DNA of 55,000 nucleotides. Origin: Symbiodinium natans (Eukaryota; Sar; Dinophyceae; Suessiales; Symbiodiniaceae). Numbering within the stretch: position 1 is the first letter of the stretch; each line of letters starts with the position of its first letter. The position numbers and the translations under genes were made by a program. The stretch lies in the NCBI GenBank assembly GCA_905221605.1, contig CAJNDS010002670.1:1-55000 (forward strand), read 5' to 3'. Below, one piece after another: positions 46,401-49,400 of this stretch. The notes beneath the pieces were generated by a model. It ran no database searches. It saw only the letters and a program-made list of their open reading frames with translations, and was not told the DNA's origin.

Positions 46401-49400
46401 ATGTTCAATGTTTTTGGATCGTCTCAGCATGGCTCAGGAGCTGGCGGAAAACCAATCATGAAGGTGGTAGGACCAAGGCCAGGTTTTCCAGCTGTACTCC
46501 AAGCATCAAATACTGATAGCACCTTGGGTGAAGGGAGCAGTTCTCAGGTACATGGCAATGTTCATGTAGAGCAGAATCGCCCTATGGACCGGTACGAGGC
46601 GGAGCGCTTGGAGAAGAGAAAGAAAGGCTTCTGCTATTGGTTCAGCAGGGGAAAAGATCGCTGCAAATTTGGTGAAGACTGCAAATTCATCCATTCAGAA
46701 GATGATGTGGTGCTGCATTCGTATTGGTGCAAATACTATGTGGCGGGGAGACCCTGTTTCGCTGGAAAGGAGTGTGCGTTCGCGCATGATGCAACTGGTG
46801 TAAGGTGTATCCAGTTTGCTCAGTCTGGGAAGTGTCGTTATGGTGACAGGTGTGTCTTTGAGCATGGTGATCCGCTGGATGAACAGAGGCCAAGGTCTCC
46901 AAGGACGCCCCCAAGGGATGGTCCAAGGAGAAGTTCTGGTGCAAAAGGTGGAGAAAAGGAGATCTCTCCTGAACAGTTCGATGATGGTGAGGAGGATTTT
47001 ATGGTTTATGACGATGATACCAAAATGACGGAACTGTTGATGGAGGCGATTTCATTTCTGTCCAATGGCAAGTCAGATTTGGCTCGAGCAGAGGCGGACC
47101 CACTGTTCAAACTCCTGAAGTTCAATGGAGATGCTGACCAGATGGATAGAGAATGGGTTTCGTGGACCACTGGTATGCTGTCCGTGCTGGAACTTCACGA
47201 AGTAGTGAAGTCGTATGATGTTTCGCTCGCGGAGGTGGAAGAATGGGTCAATGACCTGAGGATATGGTACGAGCGAGCCAATTTGGGAGAGGAGAAAGAT
47301 TCCAAAAGGGGCAAAAAGAGGTCCCTAGAAAGGGAGTCCAGCAAGGATATTCCTGCCGAAAAGGAGGTGGTTGAGACTTCGGAGACGGAGGTTGCCGTTG
47401 AGGAGGAGGTTAAAAAGGTCAAAAGGAAGAGGAAAGCTGCAGCTATTGAAGATCCTTACACTCTCATGGTTCCAAAGCCGAAGAAGATGCCGGCGATCAT
47501 TGAGAAGGGTGGATCATCATCCAATGTGGTGGTTTCTGCAGGGGAAAAAGCCTCGAAAATGCGCACAAAGTCAAACGTCGGTGGAAAGACGAAGAAGAAG
47601 GAGAAAAGTCAGAGCCCCAAAAAGGACGAGGTGGTAGTGGTGAAAGGTCCTGAGGAAAAGGATCGTCCCTCTGATGTGGATGCGCAAGCGTCTACCACTG
47701 TGAATGCAGAGCTGGGTCAATCTTGCCAAGCGATTGAGGACGCAAAGAGAGAAGGATTGGTATCCTCAATTCAAAGGTGCGTGCAGGATCCTGTTCTTAC
47801 AGTTTCGGACCTAGAGTATATTCTGCTGCAACTTCACCTCAGCATTGCAAACAATCGGAAAAAGAAGTGACTGGATGGTATGGATGAAGGGATGGTTTTT
47901 CTCTTTCTGGAGACAGGTGCGCTGGAACAGCCAATGTGCTGAAAATGTGGTGGTTACTATTAAGGGTATGGAAATCCCTGATAGTAGAAGTCAGTAGTTT
48001 TTCGCGTTGCGAAGACCACGGTTTGTGGTGAAGAAGGCCGAAGAGTCTTCAATAATTAAGAGGATCATGGTGGAAAAAAGATTCTCTGTGGTTAGTGGGT
48101 TTAGCCAATGTGCTATAATTTCGTCCTGGATGACGTAAAACCATATTGTGCATTCCAAGCAGCTGGCTGCTGCCCTAATGGCAGTTTTTGGCCAAAGATC
48201 TGCACCTCCAATGTGTCCTAGGAAATCCTAGGACAGGGGGAGTGCGGAGCTGCAGCTGGTATTGTAGAAAGGAGTTAGTGTTGGGTGTTGGAAGGGTCAA
48301 CGTACCCGGAAATCTTGTTTGGCTCAAGATGGCCGAGAGCCGTCAGCTTTTGTTGAAAAAGTACGTACGCTTGGGGTTGGGTTTAACGGGTTGGAGTAGT
48401 CCCGTCCCTTCTCCCTTATCCTGTCCCCTTAGGGTTGGGTGTTCTTGTTTCTGGTTCGATCTGGGAAATCTATATAGGCGACTGTTGAGGGTTGGTTTCT
48501 TTCCCTGTTCCCTTTCGGTTGCCCCCGTATAGGGTTTAGGGTTTAGGGTTGAGGGTTGAGGGTTGAGGGTTTAGGGTTTAGGGTTTAGGGTTTAGGGTTT
48601 AGGGTTTAGGGTTTAGGGTTTAGGGTTTAGGGCTAAGCCCTAATGTTGCCTTGTTGGGATGTTCCCCCTTGTACTGACAGGCCTGAATCGGGATTATAGT
48701 ACCCCCCCCCCCCCTCCCATGATAATCCCGACGAAGGAGTGCATAAGCAGGAACATCCCAGACCTAATGTCTATACAGCTTAGGGCTCAAAAACTCTTGG
48801 GTTTAGCGAGCAGCCCCGCGCCCATTGACCCTCGACCCCAAACCCAGCCCCAAACCTTAAACCCTAAACCCTTACACCTAACCCTAAACCCCAAACTCTA
48901 AACTTCCCAATGCCCCTCAAAAAGCCCGGCTAGGGTTCAGGGTTTAGGGTTTAGGGTTAAGGGTTTAGGGTTTAGGTTTTAGGGTTTAGGGTGAAGGGTT
49001 AAGGGTTAAGGGTTCAGGGTTTAGGGTTTAGGGTCTAGAGGGTCACTGTTCTAGCATTCATAGTCAGTAGGAGGTTCCAGGCTCAGAAAAAAAAAACCGC
49101 CCAAAGAATCCCATAACATTAAGAAAATAAAATGTTTCCATCCTACCGAGCCCCCCGACGAACAATCTGACCCCAATGTTCGGGCGATTCCGGCCAATCT
49201 GACCCCAATGTTCGGGCGATTTCGGCCAGGCCGAAAAGTCACGAACATTGGGGCTCCCAATGTTCGGGCGATCTCGGCCAATCTGACCCCAATGTTCGGG
49301 CGATTCCGGCCAATCTGACCCCAATGTTCGTGATTTTTCGGCCAAGCCGAAATCGCCCGAACATTGGGTCAGATTGGCCGGAAATCGCCCGAACATTGGG

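Larger units (their letters stand above)
39701..48529 (+). mobile_element. complete non-autonomous LTR retroelement with RNA-binding-protein cargo
   Basis: 8829 bp: 287-bp LTRs identical as read, 5-bp TSD, primer-binding site next to the 5' LTR, polypurine tract next to the 3' LTR. It lies in the first recovered intron of abfD, antisense to that gene, within a TTTAGGG array. The interior holds frames for a WW - S1 - MLLE - CCCH protein and further CCCH proteins. I searched by eye for protease DTG/DSG, integrase HHCC/DDE, reverse-transcriptase YxDD and copia RT motifs and found none. It is therefore probably mobilised by enzymes from a copia-like relative. Identical LTRs imply a recent insertion. 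Confidence 0.92.

Noticed and set aside
40055-47870. A host RNA-binding protein gene with no link to a transposon
   Set aside because: Identical flanking 287-bp repeats, the TSD, the primer-binding site at the LTR edge and the polypurine tract together are hard to explain otherwise.
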